Part shown: positions 54,351 through 63,470 of the stretch, piece after piece
How the letters are laid out: every line of letters starts with the position of its first letter
Position numbering within the stretch: position 1 is the first letter of the stretch
Source: Streptomyces hygroscopicus
Lineage (GTDB): Bacteria; Actinomycetota; Actinomycetes; Streptomycetales; Streptomycetaceae
DNA length: 64,000 bases
Reading direction: 5' to 3'
NCBI GenBank assembly: GCA_002021875.1
Contig: CP018627.1
Coordinates: forward strand, 7,874,001-7,938,000
Notes under the pieces: generated by a model
Seen by the model: only the letters and a program-made list of their open reading frames with translations
The model's database searches: none
What the model was told of the DNA's origin: nothing
Made by a program: the position numbers and the translations under genes

Positions 54351-54363
54351 TTCCTCCCCGAGC

Positions 54364-54401
54364 TCGCCCCCTGATCGACATTTGCGCAGTTCAGGGGGCG
54401 A
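54364..54401 (+). terminator. 11-bp hairpin after ychF
   Basis: TCGCCCCCTGA (54364-54374) pairs with TCAGGGGGCGA (54391-54401) across a 16-base loop, just after the ychF stop. Confidence 0.8.
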
Positions 54402-54876
54402 TTCGCTGCTTGGATTCGTGCGTTGCGGCGGAATGTTCAAGGTCGGCGTTCGCGAGATGCCGCGCAGTGTTTGTGCACGTCAGGGCGTTGCTGTCCGACT
54501 TGTTGAATCCGGGCGGGGTTTCCGGTTGCTGGATTTTTGCTGGTTCGGTCGGCGTGGCTGAGCGGCCTCGGGGAAGTGAGGCACGCCCCCACACCGCCCG
54601 GCACGGCACCTCGCCGCGTTGTCGGAGTCGCCCGCTACGCCGCGGCAGGGGGTTCCTCCCTCAGCAGTAGCTGGGGGAGGCATATCGACCGCAGCGCCCC
54701 GTGCGACAGCTCACCACGGTGTCTTGAGCTGTTCGTCTCCCGTTCCCCCTCCTCCCCCGGCTTTGCCCGGGGCAGCGTCCTGGCGAGTGATGGTCTTGCC
54801 CAGGTATCCGGGCAGGAGGACTCCCCCGCCGCGGTGTGCGGTAAGGGGGAGCCTCGGAGAGTCGACTGCCACCGGA
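54402..54876. other. Intergenic DNA at the core/accessory boundary
   Basis: No gene is supported in this 475-bp stretch. It contains a T-rich patch around 54480-54550, and fragments resembling common Streptomyces intergenic repeats (ttcctccctcagcagtagctg near 54652 and a similar cctcccccggctttgcccggg near 54750). It separates core gene ychF from the TIR operon and may mark the edge of inserted DNA. No direct repeat or tRNA end was identified. Confidence 0.5.
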
Positions 54877-56229
54877 TCAGCGACCGTTCTCGTCGTCCTC
54901 GTCCCGTGCGCGAGGTGCGGCGGTCCGGTGCGGCCTGTGCGAGGGATCCTGGGAGTACGGAGATGTCATGTCGCCCTCGCTCGTCTCCTGCCAGCCTTGG
55001 TTCCGTTCGTCTGTGCCGCTCTCCGCCACCCCCGGCGTGAACGTGCCAGTGCCAGCATCCGGGTCCGCGGCCGCGTCGGTGAAGGGCGAGCCCTCGGGAG
55101 GTGGGAAGGGCGGCGACCAGGGCCCCGTGGTGTCTCCCTCACCCGAACGCCCACCCTCCGGCTCCTCACTCCAGCCCTCGTCGGGCGTCGGCAGAAGGGT
55201 CCGCCTGATCTCCTCGGCGGCCTCGTCGAGCCCGGCCGCTTCCAAGCTCCGCACCACACGGTGTACGAACACCGTGTACTCGTCCATGTCCGGCTTCAGG
55301 CCCACTGCCGCCAGTAACAGGAGCAGCCGATCCGAAACCCCTACTTCCTCCTCGCGGTCAAACGTTCCTCCTCCCTGGCGGTGTCCGTCCCATAGCGGGC
55401 CTCCGACGGTCGCTTCGCTCTGCGCGCCCACGGGTGGGACGAGCAGGTGGCGGAAGAGTTCGGGCACCTCCTCGTCGTTGGCCGCCGCCGCGATCTGGGC
55501 GAGCGGGCCAATCATGTCGACCGCCCTCTCGATTTCGTTCTCATGACGGGCCAGCCACCACACCACCGCGCTGCCCGCGCTCTTGAGCACGTCGTCACCG
55601 AGGTAGCGCCGCTTGTTGCGCTCGTGCTGACGCTCGTACTCCCAGATCTCCTCGTCCTTGCGAAGGTCGTTCAACTTCCGCAGGCGTTCGCGGTCGGCGG
55701 GGGCGAGGGTCAGTGCCGCATCGGTCGCCAGGGCCTTCACCCGTCCGCTCCGGTCCGGGAGCGGGACGCTCAGCTCCCCCTCCAGGAGATAGCGCGCGAA
55801 GCTCGCCCGGCCGGGCTCTTCGCGGCGGACGACCTCCAGGGCCCGGCTGACGATCGAGGACACGGCGAGGGCCGGGGAGGCACCGTTGGACCGGTTGGCG
55901 TGGTTGGGGACCGGCCTCCACCACACGGTGGCGGAGAAGAGGAAGTCGTAGCCGTCCGCCGAGCTCGGCAGCGCCGCGTCGACCACCCGCGTCTCCTGGT
56001 ACAGCTGCTCCGTCGGCGCGACGGGTGGCTCAGGTTCCCCGGGCTCGTACGGATTGGCCGGCTCGCGGCCACTGCTGAGGACGGTCATCGCGAGCAGCAG
56101 GGAACCCGAGACCGTGACCATGGACATGAAGCCCCACAGCCAGGCCGACCAGTGCAGGACGTTTCCGAGCACGGCCGGTGCGAGGCCGCAGAGAGCGACG
56201 AACATCAGTCTGGGAAAGCGGTGTGTCAT
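54877..56229 (-). CDS. Two-helix membrane protein of the TIR operon
   Basis: The 450-residue product has two N-terminal helices (about residues 8-25 and 30-51), then a large cytoplasmic or soluble part. That part contains DGYDFLFSATVWWRP (about 95), a charged helical region with KLNDLRKDEEIWEYERQHER (about 185-205), AVVWWLARHENEIERAV, and an acidic Pro/Gly tail. I do not recognise the family. Its ATG overlaps the upstream gene's stop, making it third in a coupled TIR-NTPase-membrane protein operon. Membrane placement suggests a sensor or a final effector that disturbs the membrane, but this is inference. Confidence 0.8.
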   Translation of the reverse strand: MTHRFPRLMFVALCGLAPAVLGNVLHWSAWLWGFMSMVTVSGSLLLAMTVLSSGREPANPYEPGEPEPPVAPTEQLYQETRVVDAALPSSADGYDFLFSATVWWRPVPNHANRSNGASPALAVSSIVSRALEVVRREEPGRASFARYLLEGELSVPLPDRSGRVKALATDAALTLAPADRERLRKLNDLRKDEEIWEYERQHERNKRRYLGDDVLKSAGSAVVWWLARHENEIERAVDMIGPLAQIAAAANDEEVPELFRHLLVPPVGAQSEATVGGPLWDGHRQGGGTFDREEEVGVSDRLLLLLAAVGLKPDMDEYTVFVHRVVRSLEAAGLDEAAEEIRRTLLPTPDEGWSEEPEGGRSGEGDTTGPWSPPFPPPEGSPFTDAAADPDAGTGTFTPGVAESGTDERNQGWQETSEGDMTSPYSQDPSHRPHRTAAPRARDEDDENGR

Positions 56230-58211
56230 CGTGCCTCTTCCGTGGTCCGTGGTCCGGCGCCCGCACGCTTCGCACTCTCCGTGCGGGCGTACTGCGCGTG
56301 GTCGATGTGCTGCCAGAAGAGGGCGGCGACGCCCGCCCGGGAGGAGTGGTGCGCGGTCCTCGCCCAGTCGAAGGCGATGGCGTAGAGGCGGTGGAGAGCG
56401 GCCGCGTGGCCGCGCGTCGCCCCGACCATCACGCCCAACGCCATCTCCCGCGTACTGTCGCTCGCCACGGCGTTCAGCCAGCTACTCACCAGCGGGTTCC
56501 AGAGCTCCGTCGGCGGCTGGGAGAAAACCGTCTCCCAGCCCAGGAACAAGTCCGGCCATGGCGGCGGGTCTGGGGCCCGTTCGCTTCCCAACAGCTTCGT
56601 GAGCAGATGGAGGTGGGGCTCCGCCCCGCGCGGCTCCCGACGGGCCCGGCCCCGCACGCGGCCGATCAGCAACCGGTAGAGCCGAGTGTCGCGGCCGGTG
56701 AGGTCGAGAAGTGCCTCCCGGGCCTCGCGCGCCGCCTCCCCCTTCCGTACGGCGAGGTAATGAAGCCGCACCATCGCCTGATCCGGGTGCGTCGCACCGA
56801 GGCTCTGGAGGCAGGCGGCGGTCAGGACGCGGACGAGACCGTCCGACAAGGGGCCGGACCTCACGCACTCGTACATCCGCCTGCGGAACCATCCCCCGAA
56901 CCTTTCGTGGCTGAGACCGAGTTCGAGGGCCGCCACGGCTCGCGCATCGCAGGACGCCGCGGTTGCGCTGTCCGCCCAGCGCACCACGAGGTCGAAGAGG
57001 TGGTCGGGCCGCCCGACGGCCAGGGACCGCTCACCGAAACGGACGACGATGTTCACCCGGTCATCGGTGGTAAGACCCGAGAGCCCGGCGGCATGGGCGA
57101 CCCAGTCCCTGAAGTCGTCGCGCAGTCCGGGGAAGTTCGCCCAGAAGTACGTCCGTACCGCGTCGGCGTAGGCCAGCCGCCCGAAGCGTAGCCGTCTGTC
57201 CGGGTCCCGCTCGATCCCCAGCGCAGCCAATCGCTCCCCGAAATCCGTCCGCCCGAGTTCGGTCGTCGCCTCTTCCTCGTGCCTCACCATCCTCAACAGG
57301 CCGCGCCACGCCTCGTAGACGGTGTCGGCGCGGGCCTCCTCGAACACCGCCGCCGCGAGCAGCAGGGCTCGCTCGGGCACGGTGCGAACCGTGACCACCT
57401 GTCGGCCCACGTCACCGGCACGGTCGGTCACCGCGTGCATCGCCTGGTCGAGCCATTCCGCGAAGTCGGCGCCGAACCGTCCGCTGTCGCGAGCAGTCCT
57501 CACCAGCCCTGCGAAGCGCGTGAGTTCCCGCATGGGGGAGCGGTCGCACAGGCGCTGGAGGTCGGCGCTCCCCAGGTCCACGGAGCGGAAGGTCATCCGG
57601 TCCATGCGGAGGTATCGGGTGACGACGGCGACGCCCCGGGGGCGCCCCAGCGTCACCGTGTGCGGTTCGAGGTCCGGCGCGTGGGCGTGCTCCATGCCCG
57701 ACGGCAGGACGACGACCATGTGGGCCCCCGCCTCCCGGATCTGTGACCGGTGCACGGTCAGTCGGCGCTGGGCCTTGGCATACGCCTCCTCGTCGGCGAT
57801 CCCGGAGAGGTCGAGGAGGAAGCGGTCCCCATCACCGGGGGCGAGAGGGGGCTCGTCCTTGTCCGTGGTGGGAAGCTCCTCGAACCGGACCCCCGCCTCG
57901 TCGGCGCCCCCGTCCTCACCGAGCCTGTGGAGCAGCATGATCGCCGCGGCGCGGCGCCCGCTGCCGGGCGGAGCCTCCAGCAGCACCACTGATCCGGGCT
58001 TCTCCAGGCGGTCGGCGGCGACGCGGTAACCCAGCGGCGGAACGAACCGGTCGGCCAGGCGGACACGGTCCTCGCGGACGATCCGGAGAGGCTCGACCCC
58101 TTTGCGGATCATCCAATCCGCGCCGACGCCGTAAAAGACGTTCTGGGACCCCGCGCCGTTGTTCACCGGGCCATGCGGATCGTTGACGGTGACGTGGTCC
58201 TGCCCGGTCAT
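56226..58211 (-). CDS. Degenerate P-loop NTPase-like protein with an N-terminal amyloid-like motif
   Basis: The 661-residue protein begins with VNDPHGPVNNGAGSQNVFYG (about residues 9-28), nearly the same as a motif in the TIR protein's tail. A P-loop-like LLEAPPGSGRRAAA (about 78-90) lacks the Walker Lys and Ser/Thr, and FLLDLSG (about 131-137) resembles Walker B. Residues about 180-660 are helical, without clear TPR repeats (WADSATAASCDARAVAALE; MVRLHYLAVRKGEAAREAR). This is the layout of STAND/NLR-like sensors with a decayed nucleotide site. Start ATG 58211 overlaps the TIR stop; its own stop overlaps the next start. Confidence 0.8.
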   Translation of the reverse strand: MTGQDHVTVNDPHGPVNNGAGSQNVFYGVGADWMIRKGVEPLRIVREDRVRLADRFVPPLGYRVAADRLEKPGSVVLLEAPPGSGRRAAAIMLLHRLGEDGGADEAGVRFEELPTTDKDEPPLAPGDGDRFLLDLSGIADEEAYAKAQRRLTVHRSQIREAGAHMVVVLPSGMEHAHAPDLEPHTVTLGRPRGVAVVTRYLRMDRMTFRSVDLGSADLQRLCDRSPMRELTRFAGLVRTARDSGRFGADFAEWLDQAMHAVTDRAGDVGRQVVTVRTVPERALLLAAAVFEEARADTVYEAWRGLLRMVRHEEEATTELGRTDFGERLAALGIERDPDRRLRFGRLAYADAVRTYFWANFPGLRDDFRDWVAHAAGLSGLTTDDRVNIVVRFGERSLAVGRPDHLFDLVVRWADSATAASCDARAVAALELGLSHERFGGWFRRRMYECVRSGPLSDGLVRVLTAACLQSLGATHPDQAMVRLHYLAVRKGEAAREAREALLDLTGRDTRLYRLLIGRVRGRARREPRGAEPHLHLLTKLLGSERAPDPPPWPDLFLGWETVFSQPPTELWNPLVSSWLNAVASDSTREMALGVMVGATRGHAAALHRLYAIAFDWARTAHHSSRAGVAALFWQHIDHAQYARTESAKRAGAGPRTTEEAR

Positions 58212-58990
58212 CGTCCGTCGCCCGAGCGCCGACGCTCGCGCTCGAAGCGCTGGTGGACCGTACCGCTGTTGTCGCCCGCCGTGAACTGGACCCCGGTGTT
58301 GTCGCCCTCGAAGTGAGGCGCGTTGTACTGGTGGCCCTGACCGGTGTTCACGGGCCCCTGCGGCTCGTTGACGAAGGTGCCGGACAGGTCTCCGTTGAGG
58401 TTTCCGATGCCGCCGCGCACGTCGCGTGTCCGCATCCTGGTGTGCCCGACACCCTGGGCCGACTTCTTCCGGGACTTTGCCTTCGCCCGCTCCCGCGCCG
58501 CACGGGCGTCGCGGTCCACCGTGCCCAGCTCGGGCAACAGCCGGGCGAGGGTGTCGCCGAGCGCCGTCAGGTCCGACTCGGCGTTGCGGTGGTCGAACCG
58601 CCTGTACTGGCAGTCCGCTAGCTCCCGGAGATCGTCCGGGAGGGCGGCGGGGGCGATCCTCGTGGCTTTTCCGACGAGCACGGGGATCACCAGGATCCCT
58701 CGGTCGAGCGCGGTATGGATCTCGCGACGGGTCCAGTCCTGCTCGGCTTCGAGGGCGGGGCGGCCATCGACCCCCCGCACCTCCGCCCAGCGCGGGCCGA
58801 TCACGGCGAGGAGCGCCTCGCACTCCTCCACCGCCCTGACCAGTTCCACCGGGAAACGGCGCCCGGCCTCGATCGAGTTGCTGGCAAAGAAGATCCGCTC
58901 GGGTCCGAACCGGCGGGAGAGCTCGCGCGCGATCATGGTCGCGGCGGATTCCTCGTCGCCTGTCCGGTAGTTGACGAAGACGTCGGGCAT
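58208..58990 (-). CDS. TIR-domain protein (predicted NADase) with an amyloid-like tail
   Basis: ATG 58990 has AAGGGAA 7 bases upstream. Residues 1-140 are a TIR domain: PDVFVNYRTGDEE, RIFFASNSIEAG, LLAVIGPRW, and DWTRREIHTALDRG. The last aligns with the SARM1-type catalytic segment, making E90 the likely NADase Glu. Residues about 145-180 are a charged linker. Residues about 190-245 are Gly/Asn/Gln-rich beta-type repeats including VNEPQGPVNTGQGHQYN (about 207-223). This segment mirrors the head of the next protein. The gene is first in a three-gene overlapping operon. The role in antiphage or self-recognition death is inferred. Confidence 0.88.
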   Translation of the reverse strand: MPDVFVNYRTGDEESAATMIARELSRRFGPERIFFASNSIEAGRRFPVELVRAVEECEALLAVIGPRWAEVRGVDGRPALEAEQDWTRREIHTALDRGILVIPVLVGKATRIAPAALPDDLRELADCQYRRFDHRNAESDLTALGDTLARLLPELGTVDRDARAARERAKAKSRKKSAQGVGHTRMRTRDVRGGIGNLNGDLSGTFVNEPQGPVNTGQGHQYNAPHFEGDNTGVQFTAGDNSGTVHQRFERERRRSGDGR

Positions 58991-59043
58991 GAAGATTCCC
59001 TTCGTGGAAGGAAGACGGGGGAATGAGCACGAGCACGGGGGCA

Positions 59044-59073
59044 GCGGACCGGGGCTCCGAAGCCCCGGTCCGC
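59044..59073. promoter_or_regulatory. Perfect 13-bp hairpin upstream of the TIR operon
   Basis: GCGGACCGGGGCT-CCGA-AGCCCCGGTCCGC lies 54 bp before the TIR start and about 225 bp after the XRE gene stop, both on the minus strand. It may terminate the upstream regulator's message, or, if the TIR promoter is further upstream, act as an attenuator. The rest of the 307-bp gap (58991-59297) holds no gene. Confidence 0.6.
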
Positions 59074-59297
59074 CTGGGCCATGCGGTCCCGACCGTGTGA
59101 CGGCAGGGCGTGTCCACGGGAGGGCGTACGGATGGAGGTGCGTCGCCGGGCGCGTCACTGGTCGCGGGCAGCACGAGGAAGCCAAGGGCGCCGTGTGACG
59201 CGTCGGGCGGGGGTGAGAGGTCCCCCCCCGGGGATCGTAGGATTCGGAGGGCCGGAGGGCCGGGGTAGTCCGGCGAGCCGGGCGGCTCGAGCCGGTG

Positions 59298-60545
59298 TCA
59301 GTCGTGCGCGGGGGCGAGTACCCGTGCCATCGTCGGTTGAAGATCGCGTACGGCCCGGCTGCTTCGGAATCGGGAGAGTTCCCGCGCGAGACGCCGGACG
59401 TCGCTGTTCACCGTCGCCGAGGGCACGGCCGGCATCACCCTCAGGAGCTCCCCGGCGATCGTGCACGCGCGCTCGATTTCTCCGGAGGCGGCGTGGGCCA
59501 AGGACCTGCGAAAGCCGTACCGGGCGCGGGTTCGCAGCGCGTGCGGCGGGAGACGGCGGCACTCCCGGTCGAGGATCTCGGCGGCCGCCTTGGGGCGACC
59601 GAGGTCGTGCAGGCACCAGCCGGTCGTCATCGCCGCCGGATCGCTCACGTGGGTGGTGCCGATCACGGGCTCGGCGCCGCTGCGGGCGTCGTCGCCGTCG
59701 AGCAACTCCCGTGCTCTGTCGAGGCTGCGGAGGCAGTCGCGTTCGTCGCCCACGAGCGCGAGTCCCTGTGCCTCCCGCTGGGCCGCCAGCCCCCGGATGC
59801 GCGGCGGCATTTGGTCGCTCTGGGCCCGGCGGGCCAGGGCGACGGTGCCTGCGGCGTCCCCTGCGTAGAGCGTGATCAGGGCACGTCGTACGAGCGCGTA
59901 GGAACCGAGGTACGGATCGCCCCCGGCCCGCGCTAGCTCGGCGGCCTCACCGGTCCAGGCGAGCGCCGCGCCGCTGTCCCCGGCCTCCTGGGCCATCCAG
60001 CCGGTGAACTCCGCGAACCGCGACGCGAGCAGGAGCGCGGGGGTCCGAGTGGCGGACGGGGCGTCGGCGGTCAGCCCGGCGATCATGCGCGTCTGCGTCT
60101 CCAGTAGGGGAAGCAGGACCTTCGGCGCGGTGGACTGGCCGAGTTTTCGCAACTGCTCGAACTGCGCGCGGAAGGAGCAGAGGAGGGGCTCGGCGTCAGA
60201 GGACGCCTGACCGCCGAGTTTGAGGCTGAGGTCGATCAGCGACCCTGTACCCGCCGCGAGGACCGCCCGGCGCCCGACGAGCCAGAGGCTCGGGATGGCG
60301 GGGGTGTCGGTGGTGTCCGAGTCGGTCTCGGGGCGGACGACCAGGCGCTGCAGCTCGCCGTTCGCTCCGAGGAAGGCGTCGCACCGCCGGGCCAGTTCGG
60401 GGGACGCGGAACGCTCCCCGCGCTCGACCTTGCTGAGGTGCCCCTTGTCGTAGTTGAGCGCCACGGAGAACTCGGTCAGAGTAAGGCCCGCTTCCTGTCG
60501 CAAACGGCGAAGCTCCGGGCCGAAACGTAAATCTGTGCTCATCAT
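59298..60545 (-). CDS. XRE-family HTH regulator with TPR-like C-terminus
   Basis: ATG 60545 (or 60542) has AAGGGGG upstream; 415 residues. The HTH is at about residues 8-62 (LRRLRQEAGLTLTEFSVALN; KGHLSKVERGERSASPELA). After a hydrophobic segment (VGRRAVLAAGTGSLIDLSL, about 90-108), the rest is helical repeats with alternating Ala/Leu/Arg, as in streptomycete XRE-TPR regulators. It lies upstream of and in the same direction as the TIR operon and may control it, though such regulators are numerous in the genus. Confidence 0.88.
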   Translation of the reverse strand: MMSTDLRFGPELRRLRQEAGLTLTEFSVALNYDKGHLSKVERGERSASPELARRCDAFLGANGELQRLVVRPETDSDTTDTPAIPSLWLVGRRAVLAAGTGSLIDLSLKLGGQASSDAEPLLCSFRAQFEQLRKLGQSTAPKVLLPLLETQTRMIAGLTADAPSATRTPALLLASRFAEFTGWMAQEAGDSGAALAWTGEAAELARAGGDPYLGSYALVRRALITLYAGDAAGTVALARRAQSDQMPPRIRGLAAQREAQGLALVGDERDCLRSLDRARELLDGDDARSGAEPVIGTTHVSDPAAMTTGWCLHDLGRPKAAAEILDRECRRLPPHALRTRARYGFRRSLAHAASGEIERACTIAGELLRVMPAVPSATVNSDVRRLARELSRFRSSRAVRDLQPTMARVLAPAHD

Positions 60546-61008
60546 CAACCGCCCCCTTGAACAGCGACCGTGAGAGCCGTGCGCCCTCACGGGAAACCTT
60601 CCTTCGACGTTCACTGGCCGACGCGAAGGACCGACGGCGATCACGTGTCGTGACCGAGCCCTTTCGCTTCGCATCCGAGAGCGAGTTTCGCACGAGATAC
60701 GCACCCAGAACCGGGATTCGGCGGGTTGCCCGTTGCCTCTTCTGTTCTCCGTCTGTTCCTTGCCGTGACTGGAGTCGACCGCGCTCGGACAAGCTGATCG
60801 CGAATGGCGAGGGAGGTGGCGGTGACGTGCCCGTTGCCTGGCAGATGCTCGTCGAACTGCTTGGCCGCTCAGGATCTGCAGCTGTCGGTCGCTTAAGTGA
60901 TCGATGGGCCATCGTCCGTCCGAATGCCCATGAGCCTACCGGCTGGTTGTCCACAATGGGTCCGTCTAAATGGCCATTGATCTTGGCGGTGGTGGCATTC
61001 TGTGATGC
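60546..61008. other. 463-bp divergent intergenic region
   Basis: No gene is supported between the XRE gene (minus) and the DUF4143 ATPase gene (plus). It is less GC-rich than its surroundings from about 60890 to 61008 and holds a palindrome AATGGCCATT at 60969-60978, 31 bp before the ATPase start, a likely promoter area. The lower GC hints at imported DNA. Confidence 0.5.
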
Positions 61009-62262
61009 ATGGCAACTCGCAATGATCTGGTTCGGCGCCATGCCGAGAGTTTTGTCGCGGAAGCGCTCGACGACACACGCGTGGTGCTGGTCAACGGCGC
61101 CCGTCAGGCGGGGAAGTCGACCTTGACCCGCCTGACCGCCGCGCGTCGCCGCGACCCCGTCCTGCGTCTGCTCGACGACGCGGCGACCCTGCGTGCCGCG
61201 AGGGACGATCCCACGGGATTCGTCGAGCACGACTCGATGATGCTCATTGATGAGATCCAGCTTGCGCCGGAACTCCTCCGTGCGATCAAGATGGCCGTCG
61301 ACCTCGATCCGACGCCGGGGCGCTTCCTGCTGACCGGATCCTCGCGGATCCTTGCCATGCGGACGCTGCCGGATGCGCTGCCCGGTCGTATGGAGGTCAT
61401 CGAACTGTGGCCGTTCTCGCAAGGGGAGATCAGCGGCGGTCCGGACCGGTTCGTCGACGCGGCGTTCACTCACGGCCCCGGCCTCAGCCGCACCTCCGCT
61501 CTGCGTAAGCGCGACTATCTGGACCGCGCGGTCGTCGGCGGATTCCCTGAGGCCGTCAAGCGCACGCCCCGGCGCCGGACCGCGTTCTTCAACGCCTATC
61601 TTTCGACGCTTGTTGAACGTGATGTGCTGGAGCTCGCCAGTATCGAGCGGCACGGCGAGATACTGAAACTCCTCGGTCTCCTTGCCGGGCGGGCTGGAGG
61701 GCTGCTGGTCCCTGCGGCGCTCGCCACCGCCTCGGGTATTCCACGCACCACGCTGGTGCGCTACCTGGAACTGCTTACCTCAGTCTTTCTGATCAAGACC
61801 ATTCCGGCCTGGACCTCCGGGCTGACGGGAAGGACGGTGGGGACTGGCAAACTCGCCTTCGTCGACACCGGGATCGCCTGCCATCTGACGGGCCAGGACG
61901 CCGCCCGGCTCGCTGAGCCCGACGGCGCGGCCGGTGCCATGTTGGAGAACTTCGTCGTCATGGAACTTGCCCGCCAGCTGACCTGGTCCGAGCAACAAGG
62001 CCGCCTCTTTCACTATCGGACCAAGGACAAGGTCGAGGTGGACGCGGTCATCGAGACGCCGCGAGGCGACGTGATCGGCATTGAGGTCAAGGCCGGGGCC
62101 ACCGTGCGCACCGAGGACCTCTCGGGGCTGCGCAATCTCGCCAACCTACTCGGGGACCGGTTCGTCGCCGGCTACGTCCTCTATACGGGACAGCAGACCT
62201 TGCCGTTCGGCGACCGGATCCGGGCTCTGCCCATGGACGCCCTGTGGCAGCTGAGCCCCTGA
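61009..62262 (+). CDS. AAA ATPase with DUF4143 domain
   Basis: The 417-residue protein has an N-terminal AAA_14 ATPase (Walker A VNGARQAGKSTLTR at about residue 28-41, Walker B MMLIDEIQLAPELL at about 77-90, sensor LLTGSSR) and a C-terminal DUF4143 region with the PD-(D/E)XK-like VEVDAVIETPRGDVIGIEVK (about 345-364). Such ATPases are widespread, horizontally mobile and of unknown physiological role. The start has no good ribosome site. It stands alone and is not obviously part of the TIR operon. Confidence 0.92.
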   Translation: MATRNDLVRRHAESFVAEALDDTRVVLVNGARQAGKSTLTRLTAARRRDPVLRLLDDAATLRAARDDPTGFVEHDSMMLIDEIQLAPELLRAIKMAVDLDPTPGRFLLTGSSRILAMRTLPDALPGRMEVIELWPFSQGEISGGPDRFVDAAFTHGPGLSRTSALRKRDYLDRAVVGGFPEAVKRTPRRRTAFFNAYLSTLVERDVLELASIERHGEILKLLGLLAGRAGGLLVPAALATASGIPRTTLVRYLELLTSVFLIKTIPAWTSGLTGRTVGTGKLAFVDTGIACHLTGQDAARLAEPDGAAGAMLENFVVMELARQLTWSEQQGRLFHYRTKDKVEVDAVIETPRGDVIGIEVKAGATVRTEDLSGLRNLANLLGDRFVAGYVLYTGQQTLPFGDRIRALPMDALWQLSP

Positions 62263-62761
62263 CAGGCGGTGGGGCCGGTGGGGTGATCTAGCGATTCCAT
62301 GCTTGTTGCTGGATCGGTGCTGGATGGTCCGGCCGGATTTGCCGTTTCCGCAGGTGACTGTGCTGTTCCCGACGTTCCGCTTCAACGTGTGAAACTCCAG
62401 CACGTCGCTGAACCTGGCGCATGCGCAGGTCAGATGGAATGGGATGAGGCAGGTCAGAAGAGCTCGACCCTCCGGGGCGGGCTCTTGGCCTTTCCCGTGC
62501 TGGTCGGCCGCTTCTTCCCGCCAAGGGCGGCGTACGACGATCTCGCTGCGCGCTGAGTTCGGCGCCCTGCGCCAGGGGCAACCGGGTCTGCCCGCGGCAG
62601 ACCCGTGTACGCGCTGTCCGGGGAAACCGGAGCCGCTCGGCCGGCGGATCTGGAGGGGGCGGGTTTTCCCGGGCGGGACGCGGCGGCCGGGGTCGGGACG
62701 CGACTGAGCTGCGGGTCGCGGGGCCACAGCGGGCCGGGCTCGGGAACGCCTCGCACGCCAC
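62263..62761. other. Non-coding or decayed stretch
   Basis: No intact gene is seen in these 499 bp. Long frames on the minus strand exist because of GC content but have poor composition. A lower-GC patch at about 62290-62450 resembles the ATPase flank. It may be scar DNA of an insertion. Confidence 0.4.
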
Positions 62762-63257
62762 TCAGCCCGGGAAGCGGCCCGTCGACCGCAGTCGCCGGCG
62801 CCGCTCGGCGTAGGCCAGGTCGTCCCGCCACAACCGCCCGGCCGCGGCGCGCACCAGGGGAAGCGGCAGCGGCGCGGCCCGGCGGGCGGCGGCGAAGCCC
62901 GGACGGTCCGAGGAGGCGATCACCGCCTCGATGACGGCGGTGTGCGGGGGTGGCCGGACTCGTCCGGGCCGAGCGGGGTGGCGTGGGTCTCCACGACGAA
63001 GCCCACACCTCGCCCTCGGTGATGTGAAGACGACAGTGCGGGGGTTCGAGCGCGGTGAAGACGGCACGGACCGGCACGGCCAGCCGGCCCGCCACCTTGA
63101 AGGACACGTCGACGGTAAGGGCGTCCGTGCCGTCGTCCGCCGCGCGGGCCGGGCCGCCGGGCGCGTCCACCACCGTCGTCAGGAGGTGTCCGCATCCGCC
63201 GGGGTACACAATGTGGAAAACCGGGCCGGGACATCCGGGAACGATCGAGGGGGACAT
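62762..63257 (-). pseudogene. Frameshifted remnant, possibly a Rieske/DUF5914-type protein
   Basis: Three minus-strand frames join into one plausible protein. One ends CRLHITEGE near 63010. A second gives GVGFVVETHATPLGP to about 62945. The third gives AVIEAVIASSDRPGFAAARR and LWRDDLAYAERRRRLRSTGR to the stop at 62762. Each join needs one missing base restored (near 63005-63010 and 62938-62946). The C-terminus resembles what I remember of DUF5914 proteins next to Rieske domains, but this name is tentative. The 5' part is also missing. Sequencing error is an alternative for the shifts. Confidence 0.55.
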
Positions 63258-63470
63258 CGCCCCGCTGCGGTATCGAATGATCCTCTCCGACGACTTCGAG
63301 CGCGCTCTCAGGGCCCTGACCATGTGGGGGCGGACACCCGCCGTCCGCGGACGGTCGGACTGAACGGCCTCGCGGGACCGGACTGGTCCCGCCGGACCGA
63401 ACCCGCTCCTGCGTAGACGAGGACGCCGGAGGAACCGCAGGGGGAGACCCGTCGGCAGGAGACGAGGACC

